64,000 bases of DNA from contig NZ_RCWA01000007.1 in assembly GCF_018448905.1 (NCBI RefSeq), positions 62,001 through 126,000 of the forward strand, written 5' to 3'. This document shows positions 39,566-49,466 of the stretch, one piece after another. The position numbers and the translations under genes are program-made. Every line of letters starts with the position of its first letter. The first letter of the stretch is position 1. The DNA is from Photorhabdus heterorhabditis. Lineage in GTDB: Bacteria; Pseudomonadota; Gammaproteobacteria; Enterobacterales; Enterobacteriaceae. The notes under the pieces are model-generated. The model was not told the DNA's origin and made no database searches. It saw only the letters and a list, made by a program, of their open reading frames with translations.

Positions 39566-39724
39566 TATGTTCCTGTTATCTGAGAATAAACCTGATGGCG
39601 GATTGTAGCAAATCCTCGCTATCAAAATAGCAAGGAAGCACAATTATAAGATACCTTCATAATTCAGAAAAAATTATAAGTAATATAACTAATTCTTAAC
39701 TAACGTTTAAATAAAAAATAAAAT

Positions 39725-40588
39725 TCACTGGCAATAACTCAGCAGTTTTTGCAGTGCATTAGACATATGCTTTTGCCGATGACAAATCAGGTACAACATC
39801 CTAAAAAGCTTCAATTCTGGCACCTTCAATTCTAGCAAAGTGCGATTTTCCAATTGTTCTGCAACGACTCGTCTGGATAAACAACTAATTCCCATGCCAA
39901 ATTTAACAGCATGTTTTATCGCTTCAGAATTCCCCAATTCCATCAAAATCTTGAACCCAGGTAAACGGGCAAATAACAGATGATCCAATACCTCTCTGGT
40001 ACCCGATCCCCTTTCTCTTAATATCCACGATGCGTTAGCTAAATCATCCAATTTCAGCACCTGTTTAGCTAACGGGTTTTCAGGAGCAGAGAAAATAACC
40101 AACTCATCCTCCATCCAGAGTTGAGTTATCAATTCAGGGCTGTGACAAGAACCCTCTATCAGACCAAGGTCAACTCGGAATTCCAGCACAGAATTGATGA
40201 CATCCTGAGTATTACTGATGTTTAACTCCAAGGGTGTATCAGGAAAATCCCGACGATAATTTGCCAGCATTTCCGGCAACATATAATTACCAATGGTACT
40301 ACTGGCAGCAATACGTAATGCACCCAGCTCTTGTTTAAATAACTGCTGAATTTCCCCTGCCTGTTCCAGTAATGCCAAAGCCTTGGGATAAAGTAAACGC
40401 CCGTGCTCATTAGTTACCAGTCGTTTTCCTACCCTGTCAAAAAGCTGCACGCCAAGCTGGCTTTCCAGATCCGTTAGTGAAGCACTCACCGCAGATTGAG
40501 AAAGCGATAATTGCAGAGAGGCTTGTGTCGTTGAACCGCTTTTCAATACCTCAGTGAAAACTTCCAATTGTCTCAGTGTAATATGCAT
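39725..40588 (-). CDS. yeiE: LysR-family transcriptional regulator YeiE
   Basis: 287 residues: N-terminal winged helix-turn-helix ([31 protein letters not shown], about 1-60), linker helix and a periplasmic-binding-like effector domain from about 90. It is divergent from yeiH with a 189-bp shared gap, the usual arrangement for a LysR regulator controlling its neighbour. E. coli YeiE and relatives have been linked to lysP/iron or sulfite-related control; the effector here cannot be told. Confidence 0.93.
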   Translation of the reverse strand: MHITLRQLEVFTEVLKSGSTTQASLQLSLSQSAVSASLTDLESQLGVQLFDRVGKRLVTNEHGRLLYPKALALLEQAGEIQQLFKQELGALRIAASSTIGNYMLPEMLANYRRDFPDTPLELNISNTQDVINSVLEFRVDLGLIEGSCHSPELITQLWMEDELVIFSAPENPLAKQVLKLDDLANASWILRERGSGTREVLDHLLFARLPGFKILMELGNSEAIKHAVKFGMGISCLSRRVVAEQLENRTLLELKVPELKLFRMLYLICHRQKHMSNALQKLLSYCQ

Positions 40589-40777
40589 ATTGCCTCACAA
40601 AATATAATATCAGCCAAATAGATTGTTTTAATTTTATACAGAAATAAACAACTTAACAAAAATCCTCTCTTAATTACCAGTTTTTTAGATTATATATAAA
40701 AATTTTATCAATTTTAATGATAAGACTGTCTGCTATATACTTATGTTTAAAATATATAAGCAAAGTGAACAATATCT

Positions 40778-41860
40778 ATGTCTAACATTCAAGCTGAAGA
40801 ACTTAGTAAACAAAAATCTATTCCCGGAATGAAATTAATACCTGGGCTAATAGTGGCGGCAATACTTACCGCAATTTCAATCTATGCTGGAAATATTCCA
40901 TGGTTTATTAATATGGGGCTGGGAGCACTGACACTGGCGATTCTGGCAGGAATTATTATCGGTAACACCGTTTATCCTTTACTTAAACCTTATTGTGATG
41001 AAGGTATTCATTTTTCCAAACATTATCTCCTACGAGCAGGCATTATTCTTTATGGATTCCGTCTGACATTTCAGCAAATTGCTGACGTAGGTGCTACTGG
41101 TCTTTTAACTGACGCAATTATGTTGTCTTCAACTTTCTTTATTACAATCTGGCTAGGCAGATCACTCTTTGGATTAGACCAACAAACCTCAATATTAATT
41201 GGTGCCGGTAGCAGTATCTGCGGTGCAGCGGCTATTATGGCAACAGAGCCTGTGGTAAATGCTCCCGCCAGTAAAGTTGCTGTTGCTGTATCAACCGTTG
41301 TCATCTTTGGCACTATCGCTATTTTCATTTATCCATGGTTTTATCAACTCAACGAACATTATCAATGGTTCTCATTCACGCAGGAAGCCTTCGGTATCTT
41401 TACTGGCTCCACCATTCATGAAGTTGCTCAGGTTGTTGCTGTTGGACACGCTATTAGCGATCAAACAGAGAATGCCGCCGTTATCAGTAAGATGATTAGA
41501 GTTATGATGTTGGCGCCATTTCTGTTGTTATTATCCAGTTATATCAACAGTGCCCCTACTAAAAATAGCAAAAACAGTCAAGAAAGAACCCGAATTACCA
41601 TCCCTTGGTTTGCTGTGATCTTTATTGCAATAGCCGGTTTTAACTCTTTTAATTTATTACCTACAGTAATAGTTAATTATTTGATCAACATCGATACAAT
41701 TATGCTCGCTATGGCCATGGTTGCATTAGGTTTAACTACTCATGTCAGTGCTATCCGTCAAGCTGGATTTAAACCTATCTTGTTAGCTCTGATTTTGTTT
41801 GTATGGCTGATGGGCGGTGGATTTCTGATAAATCTAGGCATCCAACATATGCTTGGCTAA
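40778..41860 (+). CDS. yeiH: YeiH/UPF0324 family putative sulfate exporter
   Basis: 360-residue inner-membrane protein with about 10-11 helices of the UPF0324 (PSE) family. Conserved GSSICGAAAIMATEPV and the STIHEVAQVVAVGHAIS motif are present. Divergently arranged with the LysR gene yeiE, which suggests control by it; possible sulfite/sulfate-related transport is a family-based inference. The next gene, nfo, is about 110 bp away. Confidence 0.93.
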   Translation: MSNIQAEELSKQKSIPGMKLIPGLIVAAILTAISIYAGNIPWFINMGLGALTLAILAGIIIGNTVYPLLKPYCDEGIHFSKHYLLRAGIILYGFRLTFQQIADVGATGLLTDAIMLSSTFFITIWLGRSLFGLDQQTSILIGAGSSICGAAAIMATEPVVNAPASKVAVAVSTVVIFGTIAIFIYPWFYQLNEHYQWFSFTQEAFGIFTGSTIHEVAQVVAVGHAISDQTENAAVISKMIRVMMLAPFLLLLSSYINSAPTKNSKNSQERTRITIPWFAVIFIAIAGFNSFNLLPTVIVNYLINIDTIMLAMAMVALGLTTHVSAIRQAGFKPILLALILFVWLMGGGFLINLGIQHMLG

Positions 41861-41968
41861 TCAGAATATTCGTTCAGAGGAACCTATCAACATATAACTT
41901 TATCTGTTCTTAAGGTTCATTGACCACCTGAACAATGTCATAATAGGATAATTAGGAAGGAGAAGAAT

Positions 41969-42811
41969 ATGAAATTTGTTGGGGCACATGTCAGCGCGGC
42001 AGGTGGAGTCGATCAGGCCGTTATTCGAGCACACGAATTAAAAGCTACCGCCTTTGCTCTGTTCACAAAAAATCAGCGACAATGGAATGCATCACCGTTG
42101 ACCACTGATATCATCGATAAATTTAAAGAAAATTGTGAACGCTATGGGTATGGCAGCCAGCAAATTCTTCCTCACGATAGTTATCTGATTAATCTGGGCC
42201 ACCCAGAAACTGATGCATTGGGGAAATCCCGGCTAGCGTTCATTGATGAAATGCAACGTTGTGAACAACTAGGTATTGATCTACTGAATTTTCACCCAGG
42301 CAGTCATCTTAATAAAATAGATGTGGATAAGTGTCTGGCGCGAATTGCAGAATCTATCAATATCGCTCTCAATAAAACCCAAAGAGTTACTGCAGTTATC
42401 GAAAATACAGCAGGTCAAGGGACAAACCTAGGTTTCAAATTTGAACATCTGGCCGCAATTATTGACGGAGTTGAAGACAAAAGCAGAGTTGGTGTCTGTA
42501 TTGATACTTGTCACGCCTTTGCCGCTGGCTACGATTTACGTACAGAGCATGCTTGTAAACAGACTTTTCAGGAATTTGAAAAAATTGTTGGCTTTCAGTA
42601 TCTGCGTGGAATGCATTTAAATGATGCCAAAAGTGAATTTGCCAGCCGTGTTGACCGACATCATAGCCTTGGAGAAGGTAATATTGGTAAAACACCTTTC
42701 AGTTACATTATGAAAGATGCCCGTTTTACGAAAATTCCTCTGATCCTTGAAACGATTAACCCAGATATTTGGCTGCAAGAAATTGCCTGGTTGAAATCAC
42801 AACAAAATTAA
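41969..42811 (+). CDS. nfo: endonuclease IV (AP endonuclease)
   Basis: Zinc-dependent apurinic/apyrimidinic endonuclease of base-excision repair. 280 residues, TIM barrel. His69 in [11 protein letters not shown], then [35 protein letters not shown] and [12 protein letters not shown] supply the three-zinc site. AGGAG lies 9 nt before the ATG. The order yeiE-yeiH-nfo matches E. coli. Confidence 0.97.
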   Translation: MKFVGAHVSAAGGVDQAVIRAHELKATAFALFTKNQRQWNASPLTTDIIDKFKENCERYGYGSQQILPHDSYLINLGHPETDALGKSRLAFIDEMQRCEQLGIDLLNFHPGSHLNKIDVDKCLARIAESINIALNKTQRVTAVIENTAGQGTNLGFKFEHLAAIIDGVEDKSRVGVCIDTCHAFAAGYDLRTEHACKQTFQEFEKIVGFQYLRGMHLNDAKSEFASRVDRHHSLGEGNIGKTPFSYIMKDARFTKIPLILETINPDIWLQEIAWLKSQQN

Positions 42812-42830
42812 CTATTCATTAAATTAAACA

Positions 42831-43769
42831 TCATTTAACTGATGTCAGCTCAATTCTAGCCATCATTGCGGCTAATTCAAGGCGATTGCTTATCCCCACA
42901 TTAGGCTGGCTGACGGCCAGCGCAGATACAGCCGTCGCCAATCGCAATGTGTGCTCACTGGATTCCCGCATCAGCAAACCATAAACCAGACCACCGACCA
43001 TTGAATCACCCGCGCCAACAGTGCTGACAACTTTACAATGCGGTGGTTTTGCCAGCCATGCTCCAAATGCATTAACCCACAATGCGCCCTGCTCCCCCAA
43101 GGATATAACCACATGAGCAATTCCCTGATCCCTGAGTTGATGTGCAGCAATGATAACATCAGACAAATCAGGCAACTGGCGGCCAGCCCATATCTCAAGC
43201 TCATAAAGATTCGGTTTAACTAACCAAGGAGTGGCTTGTAATCCCGCCACCAATGCCTCACGGCTGCTGTCAAAAATAATGCAAGGACAAATCTGACATA
43301 AACGAGCCATCCAGTCTGTAAAAGACTCAGCAGAAACCCCCGTAGGTAAGCTACCACTCACAACAACCATATCAAATTGTCCAAGCCATGAAAGTGAATC
43401 ATTAAAAAATTCAAACCATTCTCCTTCGCTGACACAAAAACCAGAGAAATTGAAATCCGTCACTTCACTATTTCTTTCTGTCAATTTGACATTAATTCGT
43501 GTTCTACCCGGTACTAAATGGAAACGATTCGTCATACCGTTTTCACTGAAAAATTGCTGAAATCCTTCCTGATTTTCCTTACCCAGAAAACCACTGACAG
43601 TAACGTCAATACCCAAATCACGCAAAACCTTAGCAACATTATTGCCTTTACCAGCAGCATGTAATCCGACTGTTTGCACACGATTAATAGTCCCTTTGGC
43701 AATTTCCGAGCACAATCCAACCAAATCATAAGCAGGGTTTAAGGTAATAGTGGCAACTCTACGGCTCAT
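42831..43769 (-). CDS. fruK: 1-phosphofructokinase
   Basis: PfkB-family kinase converting fructose 1-phosphate to fructose 1,6-bisphosphate. 312 residues, same as E. coli FruK, beginning MSRRVATITLNPAYDLVG. Substrate/ATP motifs: GLHAAGKGNNVAKVL (about 36-50), DSSREALVAGL, and the catalytic-base motif VGAGDSMVGG near 255. GGAG lies 12 nt upstream. In E. coli it is the middle gene of fruBKA; here neither fruB nor fruA is beside it, and the upstream flank is an ERIC. It looks intact, so either fructose 1-phosphate arises by another route or fruA/fruB lie elsewhere. Confidence 0.95.
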   Translation of the reverse strand: MSRRVATITLNPAYDLVGLCSEIAKGTINRVQTVGLHAAGKGNNVAKVLRDLGIDVTVSGFLGKENQEGFQQFFSENGMTNRFHLVPGRTRINVKLTERNSEVTDFNFSGFCVSEGEWFEFFNDSLSWLGQFDMVVVSGSLPTGVSAESFTDWMARLCQICPCIIFDSSREALVAGLQATPWLVKPNLYELEIWAGRQLPDLSDVIIAAHQLRDQGIAHVVISLGEQGALWVNAFGAWLAKPPHCKVVSTVGAGDSMVGGLVYGLLMRESSEHTLRLATAVSALAVSQPNVGISNRLELAAMMARIELTSVK

Positions 43770-43828
43770 TTTGCCCAGTGTCTCCTTTAGTAGATAATTA
43801 TTATGACTATTGAATTTTCAGTTCTATT

Positions 43829-43970
43829 TATACCTGTTATCTTTCAAGTTGCCTCTTGGTTGGCTGCACTCTCTCACCCCGGTCACAGTGTTATCTATGA
43901 CATAGTTATCTATGCTCCCGGGGATTTGCTCCCTGGCCGTCCCGATGCATATTGAAATCTATTCGGTATA
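43829..43970. repeat. ERIC repeat, 142-bp form
   Basis: TATACC...GGTATA with the 15-bp central insertion (repeat of TTATCTATG) also seen in the copy next to fabF. Fills the gap between fruK and the Nudix gene; apart from it, 43770-44127 shows no gene. Confidence 0.9.
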
Positions 43971-44127
43971 TATCACTTTATACCACTAAAATTGAATCGT
44001 TTCAGTTAAATTCCATATTTTCTTTCTCATTGTCTTAAACTGATTTGCAAGTCAGAATAATATCTAAACTCTTTTTTCTTAAAAAGAGATCTTAACTTAT
44101 TGAAACTTAAATGAAGGAATATATTAA

Positions 44128-44547
44128 ATGTCCGTAATTGTGGGTGTTGGCGTTGTTATTGTAAATGAGCATGGTCAAGTACTACTTGGAAAACGCAACA
44201 GTAAGCATGCTCCATACTGGTCAATCTTTGGTGGTCATATTGATGCCGGAGAAACTTTTGAACAATGTGCAATCCGTGAAATTAAAGAAGAAACAGGTCT
44301 AACAATACAATCACCAAAAGTCTACGGCATTTGTAATAATCTTCAGACTTATCAACAAGAAGGGAAACATACTATTTCAGTGTGTTTGCTCGCGAAACAC
44401 CCAGGTGGAGAACCAAAATTAATGGAACCAGAAAAATGCGAACAACTTATGTGGTGCGATCCTGATAATCTTCCTGAACCTCATTTTGAAGCCAGCTGGA
44501 ATGCAATAAAAATGTGGCAAGAGAATAAATTTTACCTTATTGAATGA
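44128..44547 (+). CDS. Nudix hydrolase
   Basis: 139-residue Nudix-fold pyrophosphohydrolase. The Nudix box runs from Gly36 with Glu42, then Arg50-Glu51, Glu54-Glu55 and Gly57-Leu58 (GX5EX7REUXEEXGU pattern satisfied). The rest resembles ADP-ribose or (deoxy)nucleoside triphosphate cleaning enzymes of the MutT/YfcD type (PYWSIFGGHIDAGE). A GAAGGA lies about 10 nt before the ATG. Not part of the E. coli order at this place; its specific substrate is unknown. Confidence 0.88.
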   Translation: MSVIVGVGVVIVNEHGQVLLGKRNSKHAPYWSIFGGHIDAGETFEQCAIREIKEETGLTIQSPKVYGICNNLQTYQQEGKHTISVCLLAKHPGGEPKLMEPEKCEQLMWCDPDNLPEPHFEASWNAIKMWQENKFYLIE

Positions 44548-44664
44548 ACTAACCTATATTATTAGTTTAATTTCAAATAATACTTTATGACGTCTATTTA
44601 CACTCTATACTCAAAAATGTATCTTTAAGCTAGTACAAAGACACTATACCCAGCAGGAGTTAAT

Positions 44665-45924
44665 ATGTCCATTGAGACAGCTCAGAGTTTAAAGCGCCCT
44701 TCCATACTCGGTGGTACCATGATAATTGCCGGAACCACGGTTGGGGCCGGGATGTTCTCCATTCCCGTGGTGACTTCCGGTGTTTGGTTTACTGGCTCAA
44801 TTATTCTACTGGTTTACACATGGACGTGTATGTATTTTTCCAGCTTAATGATTCTGGAAGCCAACCTGAACTACCCACCAGGGGCGAGTTTTCATACTAT
44901 TGCTAAAGACTTACTCGGCAAAAAATGGAATACAATAAACGGTATCTCTATTACATTCGTTCTCTATACACTGACCTACGCCTACATTTCAGCAGGCGGC
45001 TCAATCATTGCCCTCAATTTTAAAAATATTGTTCCAATATCACAGGCGAATGCGGGCTTGATTTTTGCCTTTATCGTCGCGTTTATTGTCTGGTTATCAA
45101 CTAAAGCTGTCGATCGTCTGAGCACAATTTTAATCGGTGGTATGGTTATTACCTTTTTTATGTCCATTGGTGGTATGTTTACAGAAGTTAAATCTGTAAT
45201 CCTATTCAATCAAGGCAATGCCATACCAAACGATACGGCAGAAAGATATATGCCTTACGCTTTAGCTGCTCTGCCCTACTTACTTATCTCATTCGGATAT
45301 CACGGTAACATCCCAAGTTTAGTAAAATATTATAATAAAGATATCAAAGCCGTTATTCGCAGTCTGTTATTTGGTGCGTTAATTGCGTTAGTTATTTATA
45401 TCCTGTGGCAATATGTCATTCAAGGAAATATTCCCCGAGAAACATTCAAACAGATTATTGCTGATGGTGGGAATATCGGCGATTTACTGAAACAAATGGA
45501 TCATACAATAAACAGCACAACAGTCACCCAGTTTCTTACTGCATTTTCTTATATGGCCTTGGCTAGTTCATTTCTTGGTGTCTCTTTAGGGTTATTTGAT
45601 TACATGGCCGATCTCTTCAACTTCAAAGATAACAACACTGGCCGGTTAAAATCTGCATTAGTCACATTTGTTCCACCTACAGCCTTAGCTTTGCCATTCC
45701 CGAATGGTTTTCTCTATGCTATTGGTTTTGCCGGATTGGCCGCAACCATCTGGGCAGTTATTATTCCGGCCCTTATGGCACGAGCCAGTCGCCAACGTTT
45801 CCCTGTAGCCAGTTACCGAGCACCAGGAGGGAACTTCCTGATTGGGTTCGTCATTTTGTTTGGTTTGATAAATGCTATAGCTCATATTTTGGCCTCTCTT
45901 GATTTATTACCTGTGTATCGTTGA
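44665..45924 (+). CDS. mtr: tryptophan-specific permease Mtr-like (aromatic amino acid transporter)
   Basis: Inner-membrane transporter of the HAAAP family, 419 residues, about 11 helices. Closest in my reading to E. coli Mtr: LGGTMIIAGTTVGAGMFSIPVV at the start, FGYHGNIPSLVKYY in the middle, and the end LLPVYR (E. coli LLPVYQ). AGGAG lies 8 nt upstream. A half TrpR-operator-like GCTAGTAC is at 44629-44636, about 30 bp before the start, hinting at tryptophan control (inference). An ERIC lies between the stop and the terminator. Confidence 0.88.
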   Translation: MSIETAQSLKRPSILGGTMIIAGTTVGAGMFSIPVVTSGVWFTGSIILLVYTWTCMYFSSLMILEANLNYPPGASFHTIAKDLLGKKWNTINGISITFVLYTLTYAYISAGGSIIALNFKNIVPISQANAGLIFAFIVAFIVWLSTKAVDRLSTILIGGMVITFFMSIGGMFTEVKSVILFNQGNAIPNDTAERYMPYALAALPYLLISFGYHGNIPSLVKYYNKDIKAVIRSLLFGALIALVIYILWQYVIQGNIPRETFKQIIADGGNIGDLLKQMDHTINSTTVTQFLTAFSYMALASSFLGVSLGLFDYMADLFNFKDNNTGRLKSALVTFVPPTALALPFPNGFLYAIGFAGLAATIWAVIIPALMARASRQRFPVASYRAPGGNFLIGFVILFGLINAIAHILASLDLLPVYR

Positions 45925-45928
45925 TATA

Positions 45929-46055
45929 TATACCCAATGGATTTCAAGATGGATCGCGACGGCAAGAGAACGCATCCCCAGGAGCATAGATAACGGTGTA
46001 ACCGGGGTAAGTGAGTGCAGCCAACAAAGCAGCAACTTGAAGGATGAAGGGTATA
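45929..46055. repeat. ERIC repeat, 127-bp form
   Basis: Full-length element in reverse orientation (TATACCCAATGG...AGGATGAAGGGTATA). It begins 5 bp after the mtr stop and ends 16 bp before the mtr terminator, so it must be in the mtr 3' UTR. Confidence 0.93.
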
Positions 46056-46070
46056 AATCATTCTTACTAC

Positions 46071-46104
46071 AAACCCCAATGTAAAAAACACTGGGGTTTT
46101 TTAA
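46071..46104 (+). terminator. mtr terminator
   Basis: AAACCCCA / TGGGGTTT with a 13-nt loop, followed by TTTTAA. Displaced from mtr by the inserted ERIC. Confidence 0.8.
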
Positions 46105-46182
46105 TCCCCCACTTGCCTAATGCCTTGACTACGAGTAATTTTGTCGCCGATTATTCTCTCGCAGTTTTATGGAAGGTTACAT

Positions 46183-46755
46183 ATGGCTAAAGCCAACGAA
46201 ATTAAACGCGGTAGTGCCGTCAGTTATAATAGTAAATTACTGCTGGTCAAAGATATTGATATTCAAGCACCAAGCGCCCGGGGGGCCAGTACATTATATA
46301 AAATGCGATTTACGGATATCCGCACCGGTCAAAAAGTGGAAGAACGTTTCAAGGGCGATGATATCCTTGATACAATCAGCCTAACTCGTCGTAGCGTTAA
46401 TTTTTCCTATATTGATGGCGATGAATATGTTTTCATGGATGATGAAGATTTCACACCTTACCATTTTAAAAAGGAACAAATCGAAGAAGAGTTGTTATTT
46501 ATTCCTGAAGGTGGTCTGCCCGGCATGCAAGTTCTGACAATAGAAGGACAAGTTATTGCCCTTGAACTTCCCCAAACTGTCGATATGATTATTGAAGAAA
46601 CGGCTCCTGGAATTAAAGGCGCTTCAGCAAGTGCGCGGACAAAACCGGCTAAAATGAGTACCGGGCTCACCGTGCAAGTACCTGAATATATCAGTAGTGG
46701 AGAAAAAATACGTATTCATATTGCAGAACGTCGCTATATGGGACGTTGCGATTAA
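46183..46755 (+). CDS. yeiP: elongation factor P-like protein YeiP
   Basis: EF-P paralogue, 190 residues from ATG 46183 with GGAAGG 6 nt upstream. Three-domain EF-P architecture: KOW-like N domain, OB domain and C-terminal OB domain with [16 protein letters not shown] and RRYMGR at the end. In EF-P the tip lysine of domain I is modified; the equivalent loop here is SARGAST, without that lysine, as in YeiP. The 14-codon extension upstream is rejected. Its exact role in translation is not established. Confidence 0.96.
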   Translation: MAKANEIKRGSAVSYNSKLLLVKDIDIQAPSARGASTLYKMRFTDIRTGQKVEERFKGDDILDTISLTRRSVNFSYIDGDEYVFMDDEDFTPYHFKKEQIEEELLFIPEGGLPGMQVLTIEGQVIALELPQTVDMIIEETAPGIKGASASARTKPAKMSTGLTVQVPEYISSGEKIRIHIAERRYMGRCD

Positions 46756-46773
46756 CGACATTAGCTAATTCTG

Positions 46774-46800
46774 AGTTACCCTATATAAAACAGGGTAACT
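46774..46800 (+). terminator. yeiP terminator
   Basis: AGTTACCCT / AGGGTAACT with a 9-nt loop, 20 nt after the yeiP stop codon, followed by TACTTTTG. Confidence 0.6.
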
Positions 46801-46983
46801 TACTTTTGCCATTTCATCAATTAAATCAGTTGCCTGTTTTCTCTAAGCATTTGAGCATAATTTCAATTCTCAAATAATATACAATATAAATTTGTCACTA
46901 ATTCATTTGCACAATGACAGATAAAATCTCCACTCTTCTTCAATTAAATATTGAAGAAATAACATTTAAAATTTTTCATAACA

Positions 46984-47301
46984 TCAATTATAGAAAATTG
47001 TAACAACTCCAACTTTTTCTTTTCCTTTTACCCACTTAATTTCGGTTATACCAATTTGGTGGGGTAAATAAAAATAAGCATCACGTTGGAGATCAAGTTT
47101 TCGTCGCTGAGTAATTTTATGCCCCTTCCGCCAACAAGTGGTATCAGCCCAGTTATCATGCCAATCAAAACGACACGGTGATTCAACAATTGCACCTGAG
47201 AAGCGAATAACCCCTGAGCTTGATATTACATCTGACCCACTACTGACAAGGCCAGGAATCATCAGAAAAAAACAACCAATCATAACCCGGAACATAGGCA
47301 T
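46984..47301 (-). CDS. small secreted fimbrial-like protein
   Basis: 105 residues with a clear N-terminal signal peptide (about 1-23, MFRVMIGCFFLMIPGLVSS). The mature part starts like a type 1 pilin strand (GVIRFSGAIVESPCRFD) with Cys43 and one more Cys at about 56, the spacing of a small disulfide. It is only about half the length of a normal pilin (about 150-180), and lacks chaperone/usher neighbours. GAGGG lies 5 nt upstream. It could be a mini fimbrial-like domain or a shortened descendant of a fimbrial gene; function unknown. Confidence 0.65.
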   Translation of the reverse strand: MPMFRVMIGCFFLMIPGLVSSGSDVISSSGVIRFSGAIVESPCRFDWHDNWADTTCWRKGHKITQRRKLDLQRDAYFYLPHQIGITEIKWVKGKEKVGVVTIFYN

Positions 47302-47754
47302 AAAACCCTCGCCATTAAGACAGCATTATTTGCTTCTATTTCCAAAAGCAAAATCAATCTGGAAATCGGAAAAATTTATGAGGCCATGTCATTGGTAACG
47401 GCTATTTTCGGTGTTTATTTATGATTTTTAGCTTTTAACGCTGATTAAAATATTTATATCTTTCGATATGTGAATTTTCAGGACTAATTTTCAATAAATT
47501 AAAAATATATAATTTAAAATATCATCTGATACAACTCGATAAGAACCTATAGAATTGGACTGGAAAACTTATCAAAACAAGTAAGTGAAAATGGTAAACA
47601 GAAAGAAAAAAGCACAAAAATAGATAAAAAAATCATCAGACTAACTTAAGATAAGAACTAGATTCATGACATTATTACCCAATATTTGTTATATTAACCT
47701 ACATATTGTGAGCTTAGTTATCACTGAATTTTACTTTTAACAAATAGGTATCCC
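47302..47754. other. AT-rich gap before lpxT
   Basis: 453 bp between divergent genes. No ORF, repeat or RNA gene seen; presumably carries both promoters. Confidence 0.5.
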
Positions 47755-48459
47755 ATGACACGCAGTCACCCGTTTGCCATATTTACACTGAACCTGTTGG
47801 GGATCGCTTTATTTCTCTCCTGGTATTTGCCAGAACACCATGGTTTTTGGTTCAACATTGATTCCGCAATCTTTTACTTCTTTAACGAAAAATTAATTCC
47901 TGGTTCAAAATTCACAGAATTTGTAGCATTTGTGAATATCAGAGCGTTTGATGTAATCTCGCTTTTCTGTATGGGATTGCTTTATTACAGTGCATTCCGT
48001 AAGCAGAATTACCACGGAAAGCGCAGGTTATTCATGATTGGCTTAGCTATGCTAATAAGCGCAATTACGCTTAATCAAATCGGTCATCAACTCCCTGTCA
48101 TTCGCCCAAGCCCAACATTAACATTTGATCATATCAATCGTATTAGCGAAATGACCAAGCTAGTGACAAAAGATGCATCTGGCAATAGTTTTCCAGGCGA
48201 TCATGGATTAATGCTACTGATCTTTAGCTGTTTTATTCTGCGCTATATCTCAGGTAAAGCGTTCTCCATTGCATTACTGATCGTAGTCATATTTGCGCTA
48301 CCCCGTATTATGGCGGGAGCTCATTGGTTTACTGATATTGCAGTCGGTTCTTTATCTCTGGTCCTGATTGGAACAAGTTGGTTATTATTAACACCATTGA
48401 GTGACATAATGGTTGACTGGCTGGATAAACATCTACCACAAATTGGCCGCCCGGTTTAA
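47755..48459 (+). CDS. lpxT: undecaprenyl-pyrophosphate:lipid A 1-phosphotransferase LpxT
   Basis: Inner-membrane PAP2-superfamily enzyme that moves phosphate from undecaprenyl pyrophosphate to the lipid A 1-position on the periplasmic side. 234 residues, about 6 helices. Phosphatase motifs: KDASGNSFPGDHG (C2) and GAHWFTDIAVG (C3). Resembles E. coli LpxT (YeiU) strongly at LFLSWYLPEHHGFW and NFD-IFYFFN. It sits directly upstream of mepS, as in E. coli. Confidence 0.95.
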   Translation: MTRSHPFAIFTLNLLGIALFLSWYLPEHHGFWFNIDSAIFYFFNEKLIPGSKFTEFVAFVNIRAFDVISLFCMGLLYYSAFRKQNYHGKRRLFMIGLAMLISAITLNQIGHQLPVIRPSPTLTFDHINRISEMTKLVTKDASGNSFPGDHGLMLLIFSCFILRYISGKAFSIALLIVVIFALPRIMAGAHWFTDIAVGSLSLVLIGTSWLLLTPLSDIMVDWLDKHLPQIGRPV

Positions 48460-48818
48460 AACCTTTCTCATTAAGCTCCTTTTTACTGAATAATATTGGG
48501 AAGGTATTCGACCTTCCCAATCGCTCACAAGATCCACATAAATAACATAAAATAACAACATTCCTATTCTCTCGTACTCAGTAATCTAATTTTTTGTAAA
48601 TTATGCTACTAAATACTCGCCTTTTCCTGATTGTTTCTGTAATCTCGGTTTGAATGACATTTATTGTGAATATCGTTATAAAACGTGGCATCCAGCGCGT
48701 TTTTACACTAAGCGCATTGTTTACTTATTGTTTTTTCTAACACCAGGCTTCGAAGCGTTTGATATTTTTCAATAATAGCGACCAATTAAGGTAAGGATAG
48801 CAAGGGAAAACAAAAATA
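48460..48818. other. lpxT-mepS intergenic region
   Basis: 359 bp. Holds a perfect hairpin TTGGGAAGGT/ACCTTCCCAA (48496-48520) after lpxT, without a T-run, then AT-rich DNA where the mepS promoter must lie. No gene seen. Confidence 0.5.
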
Positions 48819-49400
48819 ATGGTCAAATCTCAACCGGCACTGAGATACATTAAGCGGCTGATACCCGCGCTGTTCGTGGCAATAACTTTATCCGCGTGCA
48901 GCTCACCAGATTCTTCAAAGTTTCGCAATGCACAAACTGACACGCATGCAGTAAATGGTAAGAACGGTTTCTTACTGCAAGCGTCTCAGGATGAATTCGA
49001 GGCATTGGTTCGCAATCTGGATATAAAATCTAAAATTCTTAGTCAATACAATGGCTGGAAAGGTGTTGCCTATCGGCTTGGTGGCAATACTAAACGCGGT
49101 ATAGATTGCTCTGCCTTTGTTCAACGTACTTTCCGTGACCAGTTTGGTATGGAGTTGCCACGTTCAACTTCTGAACAGCAAAACATTGGTAAAAAAATCG
49201 ACCGCTCAAAATTACGTCCTGGTGATTTGGTCCTGTTTAAGACTGGCGCGCGTACAAGGCATATTGGCATCTATGTTGGCAATGACCAATTTGTTCATGC
49301 CTCTACCAGTAATGGTGTAATTGTTTCTAGATTAAGCAGCGCATACTGGAGTAAGCGTTATTATGATGGTCGCCGGGTCATCAGTATGCCTAACGGTTAA
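48819..49400 (+). CDS. mepS: murein DD-endopeptidase MepS (Spr), NlpC/P60 lipoprotein
   Basis: Outer-membrane lipoprotein that cuts peptide cross-links so the cell wall can grow; in E. coli its level is controlled by NlpI-Prc. 193 residues: lipobox LSAC with Cys27, then an NlpC/P60 domain with Cys97 (GIDCSAF), His148 (RHIGIYVG) and His160 (FVHAS). GGG about 13 nt upstream. Same position as E. coli spr. Confidence 0.96.
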   Translation: MVKSQPALRYIKRLIPALFVAITLSACSSPDSSKFRNAQTDTHAVNGKNGFLLQASQDEFEALVRNLDIKSKILSQYNGWKGVAYRLGGNTKRGIDCSAFVQRTFRDQFGMELPRSTSEQQNIGKKIDRSKLRPGDLVLFKTGARTRHIGIYVGNDQFVHASTSNGVIVSRLSSAYWSKRYYDGRRVISMPNG

Positions 49401-49426
49401 AAACAATTTTTCCCTTGCCATACAAA

Positions 49427-49462
49427 AGCGCCTCCACTAAAGGAAGCGCCTCTCTTCTTTTT
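49427..49462. terminator. bidirectional terminator between mepS and yejG
   Basis: GCGCCTCC / GGAAGCGC with a 6-nt loop (one mismatch) followed on the plus strand by CTCTTCTTTTT; lies between the convergent genes. Confidence 0.6.
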
Positions 49463-49466
49463 ACAG

